Origin: Apostichopus japonicus | Lineage: Eukaryota; Echinodermata; Holothuroidea; Aspidochirotida; Stichopodidae | Direction: 5' to 3' | NCBI RefSeq assembly: GCF_037975245.1 | Contig: NC_092568.1 | Span: forward strand, 22,966,501 to 23,030,500 | DNA length: 64,000 bases | In this document: in pieces, positions 52,540 to 64,000 of the stretch | How the letters are laid out: each line of letters opens with the position of its first letter | How positions within the stretch are numbered: position 1 is the stretch's first letter | Program-made: the position numbers and the translations under genes | Notes under the pieces: model-generated | Told to the model about the DNA's origin: nothing | Databases searched by the model: none | Seen by the model: the letters and a program-made list of their open reading frames with translations, nothing else

Positions 52540-54934
52540 CTGAAAAAAATACGACCTTTAACAACTTCTCAAAAGCTCTGAACAATTAGTAGTGCAATTA
52601 TGTAGGATATGTATATATATGTTTGTCATGTTTACTAGCATTGCCTTGGCGGAATAAAAGAGGACGTCAATAACTTTTAACAGCAGAATGTGATTCAACG
52701 AGAATTTGTTTACATCTGTTATTTACACCGTAATGTTTTGCATTCATACAATATACTGTGTCTGATATATTGATAAAATAAAGTGGAAATTAACAACCAA
52801 GGCAAATGAACACACGTACACAGATACACATACCAACCAAACACATATCGTATCAGTTAAGTAAATATGGATAATTTACTAGGTGGGAAGTTTTAAATTT
52901 TTTGCACAGTGGCTACTGTCTAATCCATTGAGTGGGCTTCTCTAGATTTATTGAGTTTCCATACAATTTATCTAATAGACTTGATTTCAAAACCACTGAA
53001 CAAATCACTGCTATTTGTTTTCATTGCAAACACAAACAAAAATGTAGAGCGTATTCACGCTACACATTTTTCATTTAATTATATACTACACCATAGCTAC
53101 AATAAGTCGACTTCATTAACCACTATATGGTAAGGATAACTTGACATACATAATATGAATGTGAATAATTCTCATTATTCTATTCGAGATATAGGCCCTA
53201 ATGTTTGATTGTTATTTTTCTGATATGAATATGAATATTTGTGAGCAATTTTACTTACTGAGTGGACGAATGGGCTCACTTAACTGGGTTGGCAATTAAT
53301 TAGTTAGCAATTAGGAACGTCTTTTGCGTGATCATCCAGCCCGCTTGCGGAAATGTGCGTAGGCCTAGCCTAAGTTACAAGTTAATACAGTGATTATATA
53401 TAGGCCTATATAGTCTTCAGTTGTCCCATGTCTGAAGAGCACGACACTCCATAGCCTCGTTCTCACAGAATGATGTAGTATTATTTAAGATGATGAGAAC
53501 TAATGCACACAACAAGAGAACCGTATAAGTTTAGTATAATGAAAAAACCGCTACACCATGCATGTTTTAATTTAACGACTAGTATCAAGTTTCTTTTTTT
53601 AGGGAAACATTGTATACATATCACCCCTCCGTATTGTTAAAAGGTATTGACTTACTTGCCTGTTTAATGATTCTTCCCAGTTTGCGAAAGACGACAAACT
53701 GATGGTTACAAAACCCGTAATATGAACTCGAAGAATAACCATAGAAAATGGAATACCTCGCTGATTCAAGTAACGAGAACAAACTTTTAGACACTTGAAG
53801 GGATTTTAACTTATAGAACACGTCTCCGGTATAGATCGATCGTACTCCGAGTACCCTTTCACTATTATCGTAATTACAAAGCCATCTTAGCCTATATATG
53901 TCAAGTTTAGCCGGTTTCTTCATTTCAGCCTATATGTGTAATGACGCCTAATTTTGTTTTCATGTGTCAAACCAATTGCTTGGGGACGTGAGCTGTTTGC
54001 CAAAGCTGGAGTGTGTAATTTCAGAGCTAATGTTAGCAGGTTCTCGCCTGCATGGTAACTGTTCGATATAACCAACGGAAGAACTAGAAAAGTATGCATT
54101 TTACTTAACGAAGTCCTTTCAGTCAATGAAAGTGATTCTTGAAATTTCACTTTATGAAATGCTATTCGCTCTTTCAAGTATTCTTTGTCTAGTAGATAAA
54201 TATCAATTTCTCCATAAAAAAAACAATAAGAAACAAAACAATCACTGAGCTTGTTTAACGAGTTCCTCGCGTGTCAAATTTCGTGGACTTGTCATGATAA
54301 ATCAAACCAGTATAACAACTTGTCGGGAACAGAATCTTTATTATCAAAATTTGAAAAAAGGAACCAAGAGATATAAATCTGAAATTAAATTAAACTAGAA
54401 ATTAGAGTATAATTTAATCAATCAATATTTGTTAGTTTCGGAAAGTTAATGTGAACAATGCGTTAGTTATATGTACAATATGTTTAGATTACTAAATTGT
54501 TATTAAGTTTTCTGATATTCATTTAGTCAGCGTAACAAGTTATCCACATAAATCTCCTTGATCCGAATTGAAGAACTGCGGATGGATCCGATTTGAAAAT
54601 TCTTTTTTATTTATTTCATTGAGTGTTATTCGATTTTATCCCGATATATATTTAACTGTTACTGCGAGTGAGGGACGCTGTGAACATTACTCCCAAGAAA
54701 CATATACAACATTGATAGATTTGTTTTCTATTTAATAGTCATATATAGTTTTTGTGGGTGACATTTCTCTCAATACAGACAGACGGCGAAACATATTCCA
54801 AAAGTGTTTACCTCCATTGGAGGACAACCTATCTGTATTAATTTCATTGATGTGTCTAGCATCACCATAAATGAATTTGGAAGGTGTCAAAGGTAAATAT
54901 CTGTAGGCGCCATCTTCTTGATCCAAATTCAACG

Positions 54935-57104
54935 AGAAGAAAATAAGAATTGGATCCTATTAGATTTCCGTATACGTACTTTCTTTATGAACTTTTCAAA
55001 TTTGTACGACGTTTCATCGACTCTTATACAATGGAATATACTTCTGCAATATCAGAAAGTTACATAAAGTAAATAAAATTGATAGACAAATGTCTAAAAA
55101 GTGTCACTTTTGCTCGTGAATATAATATTCATAACTATGAAGTACTAATTTGTCTAAAATTAGTCCAAATATTCAAGTGGGACTAAAGTTAGTTTAAGGC
55201 TACCTATTTTCTCTGTTCCGTTACATTTTTTTTTAATATTGATGTGTAAATCTTTCACTAGCCTATATGAAATCAAATTTTAAACCATAAGACCAAATAG
55301 TTTCTTCTCGAAATAGTCATTCTCCCCCGCCCCTGTCTGTTATCCCATATAGAGGCTTAACCATCTATAGAAGGAAAGTCATGTTTGAAACGATATTTCC
55401 TCTCTAACTACAACAACTTTAATTATGAAAATTAAATAATATGAAACACTGAGTACCGTATTTTAGAACAAATCATATCTTCGTCTTAATTTGCGTGCTG
55501 AGAGTAAATAAAGCATCCAGAAAATACAGTTTTCTATAACATGCTTATTGCTTGTCGTTAAATTAGTTAATCCAAAAATCCAGCCGACATATAGTATTAT
55601 TATTATTATTTTGTAATATTTATGTAGGCTATATTCTGGAGTTAAACAAAGATAACACCAGTTTAGAGCGTTTTAATAACCTTTCAACGAATGTATTATT
55701 TTAAACTTTTTGTTACAGTGTATCTAAATGAATAGAAATGTTCATAACTCTTTTCTCTATATAAATGAGCAAACTTCCTTATCTTTCCTGTAAAGTGTAT
55801 ATGCCCGGCTTGACTTTAAGGCTTCACAATCACATCACAGGAAAATGTCTCATACAGCTGACAGAACGTATTACTACATGAATTGAAGACAAACATAAGA
55901 CAATCGACCTTCATTAATCTTCATTTGCAAGACAAGCATAGCTGCTTTGATAGTAATATATATATATAGATCATAGTTGATTTCAGAATAACCCCCAATG
56001 TCTATTTCTACTCTAAAAAAATTTCTCGTTTTTAAGGTAAACGTTGATCTACCGGAAATTATTTCTATCACGCGTTTTTTTCTTCTCTGCCTCTCTCTTT
56101 GAATTTCAGATTTCTTGACAAACGAGATTTTTTTCTTCGGGAATCTTCTAGAATCTTTCGCACACTACAAAGATAATGCAGTTTCAAGGACTAGTCTTAT
56201 ACAAATTACAACTCTCATATTTGTTCCCAATGGGCTTTTTGATAAATTAACAGCGATAATAATCACCGTAATAATGATAATAATACACTCTAAAAAAAAA
56301 ATAATAATATTACCAGCAGCCAAGGTCTTAGGGAAGTATTTCCTCATTTTTATCTCCAGCAAATTATATAGGCCATTTGAATATATAAGTATATGACCGA
56401 CTGAAATATAATCATCTATTTTAGTCATAATTACGTATATTCATCTCATTTCTTATAATTTGAACTAAAAATACGGTATAAAAACATGACGTTTACTCTT
56501 AACCCAAAGTAGAAAAGGAAAGCGTATCAACACTTTTAGCTACACAATCACTTGTGTTATGGCAACTTTTTTTTTCATATCAGAATTTTGAATAATCTTG
56601 AAAGTTTGTGGCAATACTTATCATCAAGGGATGTAAATGTGACAATTTGAAGCTCCTTATGATATGATAATTTGTTGATATTAGATGTACTACAATACTC
56701 TTTATACAGTTATATATGAAAAACAACAACATCACATATCTAAGATTTAATTAGTTATTTTATCTGGATGGTGTTGCTCCTATTGTGCATACTGCTCTAG
56801 AAATAAAACATTGGCAAAACGAAATATACTTAATAATAAAATCCTGGACATGGTTTTGTCATGATTCTCGGCCATTGTGACGTGTTCTCTGCTATACTTA
56901 TAAGTCTTCTGTTCTGAAATACAATTAACACACACTCTGAAATATATAGTGAAGTAATATGAACTTGAATTTAATACAATGCTAATACAATAAATTATCT
57001 CTGGTTGTATTTGTGATAAAACTAAATTCAAGATAATTAGTTATAGTTTCTGTAAACATATGAAAAAGTATAAAAATAATGTAGTACTGTTGAGGAGAGA
57101 GTTT
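54935..57104. other. 3' flank of the TMEM151-like gene
   Basis: AT-rich; overlapping frames on both strands at 56115-56428 have no family motif. No gene seen. Confidence 0.5.
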
Positions 57105-58940
57105 CTAGACAACCGTTTCTTTCTGAATGTTCGAATCTTCTTCATTATCCGGATTGAGCTCGTTTTGAGACTGCATGGCGGAAGAATATGACGGCGGTGA
57201 ATAGTCGGGTGTATCAGAACAGATATTAGGTAATCTGCCGCATGCCACTTGCCTGCTTAATTGACTGTTTGTTTGAGGAACCCATGTTGTTTCAGCCGCA
57301 GGAATTGGATTCGAATCGATATTCGGTGAGAGTAAAATTCTGATTTGTGGCTGCAATTGAACGACATTTGCTAAAGGCAGTGAAGTTGGACGTCTGTGTA
57401 ACTTTGTACCGTTACCACGAGTATCGCTTGCTTCATTTTGTGGAACTACTTGATCTGAGGCGGGAAGTGGGTTAGAGGTGGATTCACTTTGAGATGTCGA
57501 TAATGCAGTACCTGCTTGAACATCTGATTCATCTGCAAGGTTTGTAGTTGTTGTCCCATCGTCCGCTCTTAATTCTCTCATAGACACTAGAGCAAGACCA
57601 CTGCCAGATGAAACGAGCTGTGAATGCATCGAGGTTGGTGAACTTGGTGCTGATATGCGAATATCTCTAAAGTTTGACCAAGAATGGAATGCTCTCCGAA
57701 CACCAAATTTCACTCTATTATTTCGATTATTATTGTTATTATTAATCAAAGACATGAGACTCGGAACAGTACGTGTTAAGGCATTTTGCCTCTGACGTCT
57801 TTGAAAAGACGGTAGCTCATTGCTCCAAGTACCTGCACTTGGAATGACGCCAGTAGAGCCAGCCAAGGGTGGCGGACCGGGACCTTGCGGTGTTCGAACG
57901 GACGGGAGACTGTTAATATTATCTTTATTCATCAACACTGCCTCTGAGTAGCTGGGAGCAAGCTGTCGATTCCCGAGAATGAACGTCTCGAGACTAGCTT
58001 GACTACCGATGAAGAATCTAGAAGGCGTGTTCTGCAAAGATTCCCCATTCCAATGTTCCATAGAAGAAATGCTGTTGACGTAAAGGCAACCAAAGAGTTT
58101 TTCAACGTGATAATCCATGACGGAGGTATTCATAGAGACGATGAGCCGGTAGGGCCATGAAAGTAAGACCAAGGATGTTAGCCAGAAAAGAGGAAGACAT
58201 ATGTAATTTGGAAGTTTATCGGAGCTTGCGTAACTTACCATATCGTCAACGTATTCTGGGTCGGATAAACCTAACCCTTCACGTGTCTCCATATTTTCAT
58301 CTCTCTCTTCGTGTTCGGCGAAAAATCTCGCTCTTTGTGATAGATAATCATTCTCCGCTTGCTCGTTCAAAAACATGAAGTTTTTATTGAAAATGATTCT
58401 CGTCATAGGGTGGTCTTCTAGACCTCCAGTATCACATGACACGTCCTTAACACCGCAGACTGAGAAATCAAAAGCTCCGGCAGCCGAATGCGTATTAATC
58501 CGCTGGTAAACCTCTTGCGTAGAAGTGAAAGTATCTCCGTGTCGGTAATGAGTGACTTGGCGTGTATACCTACTGTAATGGTAAGATATTGCTCTCCACC
58601 AGACGACAGGATATGCTTCTTTCAGTCGCCTGATTCGCTGATAGACCGAGCCAACGTCCTCCTTAAAAGTGATCGCCAATCGTGTCTGGCTGTGCCAACA
58701 TTCGACTAAATAGACCACGTACAGAAGCGAGAAGAACGCAGCGGGTATATAAGCATACCCATCGCGACATGGACTCTCCACAATGAAAGTAGCCTGGTTT
58801 CGTGACGTGTAGACTCGAACACTGAAGCGACACCAAAGGATAACGACGAGACTAGCCACCAGAAGTATAGACAAGAGCATACATTTCCAATGAGGATCTT
58901 CCCTGAGAACTCTACAAAGGTGTCGACGTCTTGGCCGCAG
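57105..58940 (-). CDS. TMEM151 family membrane protein, last coding exon (5' exon not found)
   Basis: One long open exon of 611 codons ends at TAG 57105. Its 5' edge is an acceptor (taattgcag|CTGCGG at 58940, phase 0), so the initiator lies in an upstream exon that I could not identify, in the window or beyond it. The exon opens with LCR..REDPHWKCMLLS, the family's N-terminal signature. It has two helices (residues about 21-37 and 64-82 of the exon), then VVYLVECWHS and WWRAISYHY with the YTRQVTHYRHGDTFTST block, a NTH motif, a Cys-containing GV.DVS segment, and a third hydrophobic segment (about 246-268) before YHVEKLFG. All are hallmarks of TMEM151A/B. The QLAPSYSEAVLM motif is also conserved. 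The remaining 270 or so residues are low-complexity, with an asparagine run and a PPSY motif near the C-terminus, of the kind bound by WW domains. Vertebrate members are neuronal membrane proteins, with TMEM151A tied to a movement disorder. The call is firm. Confidence 0.92.
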   Translation of the reverse strand: MRPRRRHLCRVLREDPHWKCMLLSILLVASLVVILWCRFSVRVYTSRNQATFIVESPCRDGYAYIPAAFFSLLYVVYLVECWHSQTRLAITFKEDVGSVYQRIRRLKEAYPVVWWRAISYHYSRYTRQVTHYRHGDTFTSTQEVYQRINTHSAAGAFDFSVCGVKDVSCDTGGLEDHPMTRIIFNKNFMFLNEQAENDYLSQRARFFAEHEERDENMETREGLGLSDPEYVDDMVSYASSDKLPNYICLPLFWLTSLVLLSWPYRLIVSMNTSVMDYHVEKLFGCLYVNSISSMEHWNGESLQNTPSRFFIGSQASLETFILGNRQLAPSYSEAVLMNKDNINSLPSVRTPQGPGPPPLAGSTGVIPSAGTWSNELPSFQRRQRQNALTRTVPSLMSLINNNNNNRNNRVKFGVRRAFHSWSNFRDIRISAPSSPTSMHSQLVSSGSGLALVSMRELRADDGTTTTNLADESDVQAGTALSTSQSESTSNPLPASDQVVPQNEASDTRGNGTKLHRRPTSLPLANVVQLQPQIRILLSPNIDSNPIPAAETTWVPQTNSQLSRQVACGRLPNICSDTPDYSPPSYSSAMQSQNELNPDNEEDSNIQKETVV

Positions 58941-59239
58941 CTGCAATTAGACGGAAAGGAAAAGAATTGTTTGAATAAACATTTACAATGTCTGCGTGCA
59001 GTTGTCACTTTCCATTAGTATTTTGTTAGCCAGTGAAAGGTATACTGCTGATATAAAATATTGTAGTTGTTCTTTTCGTATTCTATTTTACACAGTTCTG
59101 ACTGATGGTTTATCAAAGAATGCTTTCAATTCGTGGCCGATGTCTAGACTTCATACATTCCAGAGCCTGAATGCATGGTTTCCATGGCACCACATAAGCA
59201 GATCATCATAAACATCGATGAAGCTCTATGGCAATTGTT

Positions 59240-59333
59240 TACCATCTCTCAAAACAAAGACACATTGAACTATATACAGTAATATTGTTTCTCAAAACAA
59301 AGACACATGGAACTATATACAGTAATATTGTTT
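59240..59333. repeat. 45-bp direct repeat, two copies
   Basis: CTCAAAACAAAGACACATTG and onward to AGTAATATTGTTT is present twice in tandem, with one base difference visible (CATTG against CATGG). It lies upstream of the TMEM151-like exon, in its likely first intron or 5' flank. Confidence 0.85.
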
Positions 59334-60517
59334 CTTATCATAATACGGTAGACATTAACAGCAGGTCTTATCTCTGTCTTTTTGCGTTTTTTTCCACTTC
59401 ATTTATATTCCACCCTCTGTGGATGTTTTTTGTTGTTGTTGCTTCAACCGTATAGGTCACGTGAACGGAATGAGGAAACAGGTGTTAGCTACAGGCTACT
59501 AATCTATTATACAGGGAAGAATGCTGAGCCACGACTGTGAGCTAAACTCGTTTTGGAGTACACTTTACTTATAGGACTGTTGGAACGAAGAACGAAAGAA
59601 AGTCACGAAGCCGTCCTGAAGCCTCAGGTGAAGTTAATAACTTTCGATCGACGTACATGCAGACGACGAACAATTTATACGAAATCAGGTTTTTCATCAC
59701 TTTGAGCAGTGTAAGATGCTTTATTATTCCTAAACGCAAAGACTGTTGTACCAGAGCTTCGTATGCTGCATACATTCTGTATGACTAGGTTACTGAGCGC
59801 AAACCTGTTAAAACAACAAGTGTGTGTGTTTCCTTACACGTCCAGATATGTACTGAGCACACTATGGATAATAAAAGAAAAACTTGTAACCATACCCTTA
59901 CAAATTGTTACAATTTGTTTCCAATCATTTGACATTTTACTGTTCTTTTTGGATTTTGTTTCAATAAAATATGTAACTTCCCCAGTCACGTTTCAACGCT
60001 ATAAATAAAACACAAAAGTGTAACATTATAAATATAACATGTATTTAAAAATATGAAAAACACATTGATGTACATCCAATGCATTTCTGCGTTTCCCTTT
60101 CCCAGAAATTTATCACGTTTATTTACCTTCAATGTCTTTTATGACTACTTAGACTTCACGAGTCTAGATCCAAGACCCTAATTTGATAAAATATTCATGA
60201 TCTGCGTATAGCTGTGTTCTCACGGTTTACCGGCATTAACACTATATGACACGTGACATTTAAACACTATGACAAATTTCGAAGAAACTGTGACATACTT
60301 GGCAACCTGCTTGCATGAAATTTTACTATTGTGGTACCTTTATATTCAAGTCTTACATTTTAACACCTACTCCCCTTTTTCCATTTAAATAAATCACAAT
60401 ATCTGTGTTTCTGTATATTGAGAACAAAGCTTGACTTCCTTAATACAACCGCATATTTAGGCATCATTGCACATGCAGCTGATTAGGCTACTGCAGGCTA
60501 CGTAGCTGACTAGGCTA

Positions 60518-60548
60518 CTGCAGGCTTAGGCTACGCCTAAGCCTGCAG
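60518..60548. other. Perfect 14-bp inverted repeat with 3-base loop
   Basis: CTGCAGGCTTAGGC, TAC, GCCTAAGCCTGCAG. Adjacent bases repeat TAGGCTACTGCAGGC as a direct repeat (60484 and 60511). It lies beside an (AT)n tract. Confidence 0.75.
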
Positions 60549-60611
60549 AGCCTAAGAAGTACACAATACACAATTAGTACAATCAGTATGTTAATGCGGA
60601 TCACCTGAAAC

Positions 60612-60617
<6 letters not shown>

Positions 60618-60690
<73 letters not shown>
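60618..60690. repeat. (AT)n microsatellite
   Basis: About 73 bases of alternating AT. Confidence 0.95.
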
Positions 60691-60692
<2 letters not shown>

Positions 60693-62722
60693 ATGGTTAA
60701 GATATTAAGATCTTTCCCCGAAATGGAAAACAAAGCAGAACCATAAACTGACGCTCCCACAGGGTTAATTACGTTTCATTAAATTTTGGTGTTTCACGGG
60801 GAAATGCAAACTCGGATAAATCATGCTAAATACCAAATCCCATTAGGTTTCAAGTTGTTAACGCTCTCCCGAGTGGAACATATCTCTCGATGGATGCGAA
60901 AATTTGTATTTTACGACAGAACCGTGACGGCTTTAGAGTACTTCTAAGTATGCATGACACATTCTATATGTTCATCTCACAGAGAGCGGCGAAACGAGAT
61001 CGTCTCTACGGTAAAAATGAGTTGCATAAAGAGATGGTAAAACCGTGTCTAATATTTCCAGTGATTTATTGCTTTTTTTCTTTCAAGAGTGTTGCGAAAT
61101 ATTGGCAGGAAATCGTTTCTCCCTCTGCTTCTTTCTCTCTTATTCGTCATCTTCTCTCTTTTCTTTACTTTTATTGTTTAATCTCCAAGCTAAAGCAAAG
61201 AATACGGATGATGAAACGGATGAATATTTTATCTCAGTTTTCATATCGTTGAAACGTGATACCTTTAGTACATGATGATTATACAAGATGAACTCAAGAT
61301 ATTGGAATATAGGGTACGTGACGTATTTGTATAGATTATTAGTCTTAGCTTCTTTTTTTTATAGTAATTAAGTAAAGACAATTATCATTGCAAGAAACAC
61401 GAACATTTGTTTCGACAAAGGATATAGGTAAGAGAGTATATATTTAACAGTCATATAACCCGTGACATAGTATTTGATATCTCGTGCAGTTAATATAGCA
61501 TATATTATTAACAATAAAGCTATATACTTTAATATATTATATTATGATATATATTATGTAACCTATTTATCTTACGGTGCCATATTAAATTGTGATATGT
61601 TATGCTTTATGATACTACGTTACATTAAAAGTATAATTGTCCTATATAATTTAAAAAAGAAAACTTTTTAGCATGACTCATTAGATTTCAATAGGTTGTA
61701 CTAACTCTTAAACATCAGATATTATAGAATGAACGTTTCCTTTCAATTTGAGATGTATTTTCAGATCAATAACAAACTTTGGGCAAATTGTCAAATCCCT
61801 GTGGTTTACGAAGTGTGAATTATCAACAGCGTTACCCTTTTTTTGTTATCAGCACAGCTACGCATTTTCCGTGTTGACAGCTTTTTTGTCGTCAAGCTGT
61901 GAAGACATTGAAATTCTATTCCTGAACCAGCTTCTTCATTCGACCGTGAAATATCTTCCACTGATGATCAATGGAGTGAAGCCAAGCTGCAGCCTCTTTT
62001 GGTGAATTAATCTGTCAGTAACAGGTTTTTCAAAGCTATCAGCAAAGCGAATGATTATCCTTGCTGGGTGAAGTAAATATTTTACTTCGCGAGGCCTTTA
62101 TACAGATATATACATTGAGATGCAACCGATACGGTATCACCTCTTCATATGAATGATAAAGGGAGGCCGGGTATTATGTGCTTGGATTTCGTAATTCCGT
62201 TCGTTACAAGGAGATGAAGTGTCTCAAACTTCAAACGTATACCCAGTTACACACACATACATATATATTTATACATGACGTGTTCCAATTCACAACTGAA
62301 TCATACTGACAAATTGTGTATTTTATAATTGACATTTTACAAAAACCTATCTACAGTAGATGAACCATTAGGTTATATATATATTATAACAGTGCATCAC
62401 CAAAACGCTACTGCTAACCGTTCTCACACATACGCTTCGCATGAAATCACCGTATGACACTTTCCCTAATGTGTTATATATAGAGACGCAAAATATCACA
62501 CAACCTTCCTGAGTAATTCCTTGAATTAACCTTAACTGTAAATATTCTGTTTGTTTTGTTCTACAAGATGGCAATATCACAGCCTACCTCAATCAAGTTG
62601 ACATGTTTGCAAGGATGAACAACCAGAAAATATGGATATATGTTGTAAATAAGATAAATAACGAACCTGTTACATTAGAACTATTCGTTTCACAGTCTAA
62701 TTATCATAAATTCTGTATCCAT

Positions 62723-63074
62723 CAAGGGCGTAGGAACCGGGGGGGCTGGGGGGCGCCAGCCCCCCCAGTGAAAAATGTGGAGGGGCGGAAGTATCATTCC
62801 GCCCCCCCCCCCGCTCCGCAAGTCAGAAAACCCCTTTTTCATTTCCAAATGAGAAAAAAAAATCTCATTTGGAGCACCAAATTGCATCTAAGGCCAGGTG
62901 AAAATACAAAATTAAGTTTACAAAATGGAGTGGGTGTTGAAGTGTGCTATATTGCACCAAATTGCATCTGAGGCCACCTGGAAATGCAAAAAAATCCAAA
63001 GGGGAGGGGACCCCTCCCCCAGGCCGGCCATCAGTCTTCAGCCCCCCACTCAAAAGTACCTTCCTACGCCACTG
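62723..63074. mobile_element. Non-autonomous hAT-like element (352 bp) with intact 8-bp target duplication
   Basis: The element begins CAAGGGCGTAGGAACC and ends so that the reverse strand reads CAGTGGCGTAGGAAGG. It is flanked by perfect GTATCCAT duplications (62715-62722 and 63075-63082). Inside, a segment around CAAATTGCATCTAAGGCCA (62878) recurs as CAAATTGCATCTGAGGCCA (62959), an internal direct duplication. G- and C-runs lie near the ends. No ORF of its own; the frames rich in Pro/Gly that cross it are artefacts. The perfect duplication suggests a fairly recent insertion. Confidence 0.78.
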
Positions 63075-63082
63075 GTATCCAT

Positions 63083-64000
63083 TATCATGTCAGTCAACCT
63101 ATAATCCACTTCCTCCACCCCCCCCCCTTCCCTCCCATCGGTAAACTATACATTTTATCCTTACAGTATCAAGGATCACAAAATATGATTCAAACGACGT
63201 TATTTTTATGAATTCTAATTATAATAGCCATCATTTAACGCATACATTTAATGAACTTCGTGTCTAACGTTTCCAAACTTTTTCAGTTCAATTTGAACAT
63301 CTCAAATGAAAGAAATATACTAAAAACACTAAGTCAAGTACAAGTTAGCGTAATTAACATAACATGTTCTGTCTTACTTCATCAGGATTGCGTTTATCCT
63401 AACCAACCTGTCAAAAAGATCTATCAGGAGTTGTCTACAGATCTCAATATCTTCATGTTCTACATCAAAATGTGCGCCTCTCCTGCTTCTTCTCAATTTA
63501 TCTCAACTAACCTTTTCAATATTCTCTTGTCGAAAACTCATCCGAGGTAGAATCCTGCACAACATGCAATCATGAAATACTCTTACAGAGATTTGATAAG
63601 AAGAGTGCAGTTTTGTTCCTTCGATTTAACTGCCAAAAATCGAATCTTCTTTTGGTGCTGATTTCGTCACTGCTATATAGCGTGAGCGTCTTCCTTTTAA
63701 TTAATATTCATGGGAACAAATGTAAACGATTGGAAACATCTGACTTAAAATAACAGGGCAGACGCTATATTATGGCCTAATTTGTCGTTGAACTAAAGTT
63801 TTCAGTTTTAGCAGATTTGCTTGAATTTTTGTTTAGCTTTGAAAGAAAATGAAACTTACATTGATTTTGGAGGTAATTAGACGGTAAAGTACGCGGTCCA
63901 GTCTCATTAAACGAGGGTTTATGAACTGGTCTGGGAGTGAAACAGTTTACATGTATTTGTTAAGAGAACAGGATATACGTTCTAATTAACAGGCCTACAT
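63083..64000. other. Right edge of the window
   Basis: A plus-strand frame at 63251-63550 (99 codons) is Cys-containing but has no recognisable motif or clear splice context. Not called as a gene. Confidence 0.4.

Larger units (their letters stand above)
58941..62714 (-). other. Upstream intron or 5' flank of the TMEM151-like gene
   Basis: The 5' coding exon of this gene should lie upstream, here or beyond the window. I could not pick out a short Met-starting frame with a phase-0 donor. The direct repeat at 59240, hairpin at 60518 and AT tract at 60618 are here. Confidence 0.45.

Noticed and set aside
58157-58709. Plus-strand frames opposite the TMEM151-like exon
   Set aside because: Antisense shadows of a well-supported exon.
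62603-63211. Several Pro/Gly-rich frames on both strands
   Set aside because: They run across the hAT-like element and its G/C runs.

Overview
The window is animal nuclear DNA. It is AT-rich and gene-poor, with spliced genes, long (AT)n microsatellites, non-LTR retrotransposon relics, several short inverted-repeat DNA transposons and a tRNA-derived SINE-like repeat. I see no bacterial operon, CRISPR array or phage module. The repeat content looks like a marine invertebrate, perhaps a deuterostome such as an echinoderm or hemichordate, but the species cannot be fixed by eye.

Three protein-coding genes can be supported, all on the minus strand. Two are paralogues of the TMEM26 family of multi-pass membrane proteins. 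They lie head to tail at about 10.66-17.49 kb (331 aa predicted) and 32.29-35.38 kb (507 aa predicted). Each has three coding exons, with introns at homologous places and in the same phases (2, then 0). The third, at 57.1-58.94 kb, is the large last coding exon of a TMEM151 family gene (611 codons of coding sequence). Its first exon was not found. Weak evidence suggests a further minus-strand gene with candidate exons between 52.3 and 54.9 kb, but I recognise no family.

Layout: 0-4.1 kb, no recognisable gene; 4.1-8.0 kb, a broken L1/Tx1-like LINE (minus); 10.2-10.57 kb, a 361-bp inverted-repeat element with a 9-bp target duplication just beyond the first TMEM26-like gene; 17.8-18.05 kb, a short hairpin MITE; 23.8-26.6 kb, a broken CR1/L2/jockey-like LINE (plus) inside an older repeat; 29.46-30.39 kb, an array of short palindromes between terminal repeats; 31.58-31.96 kb and 62.72-63.07 kb, two non-autonomous hAT-like elements; 33.9-34.5 kb, a LINE relic inside a TMEM26-like intron; 36.7-38.2 kb, AT tracts and a duplicated SINE-like unit; 51.4-51.9 kb, a second array of inverted repeats. 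The rest is intergenic or intronic DNA in which I see no supportable gene.

I did not find a clearly new biological system. The most interesting items are the tandem, divergent TMEM26 paralogues and the two palindromic-array elements.
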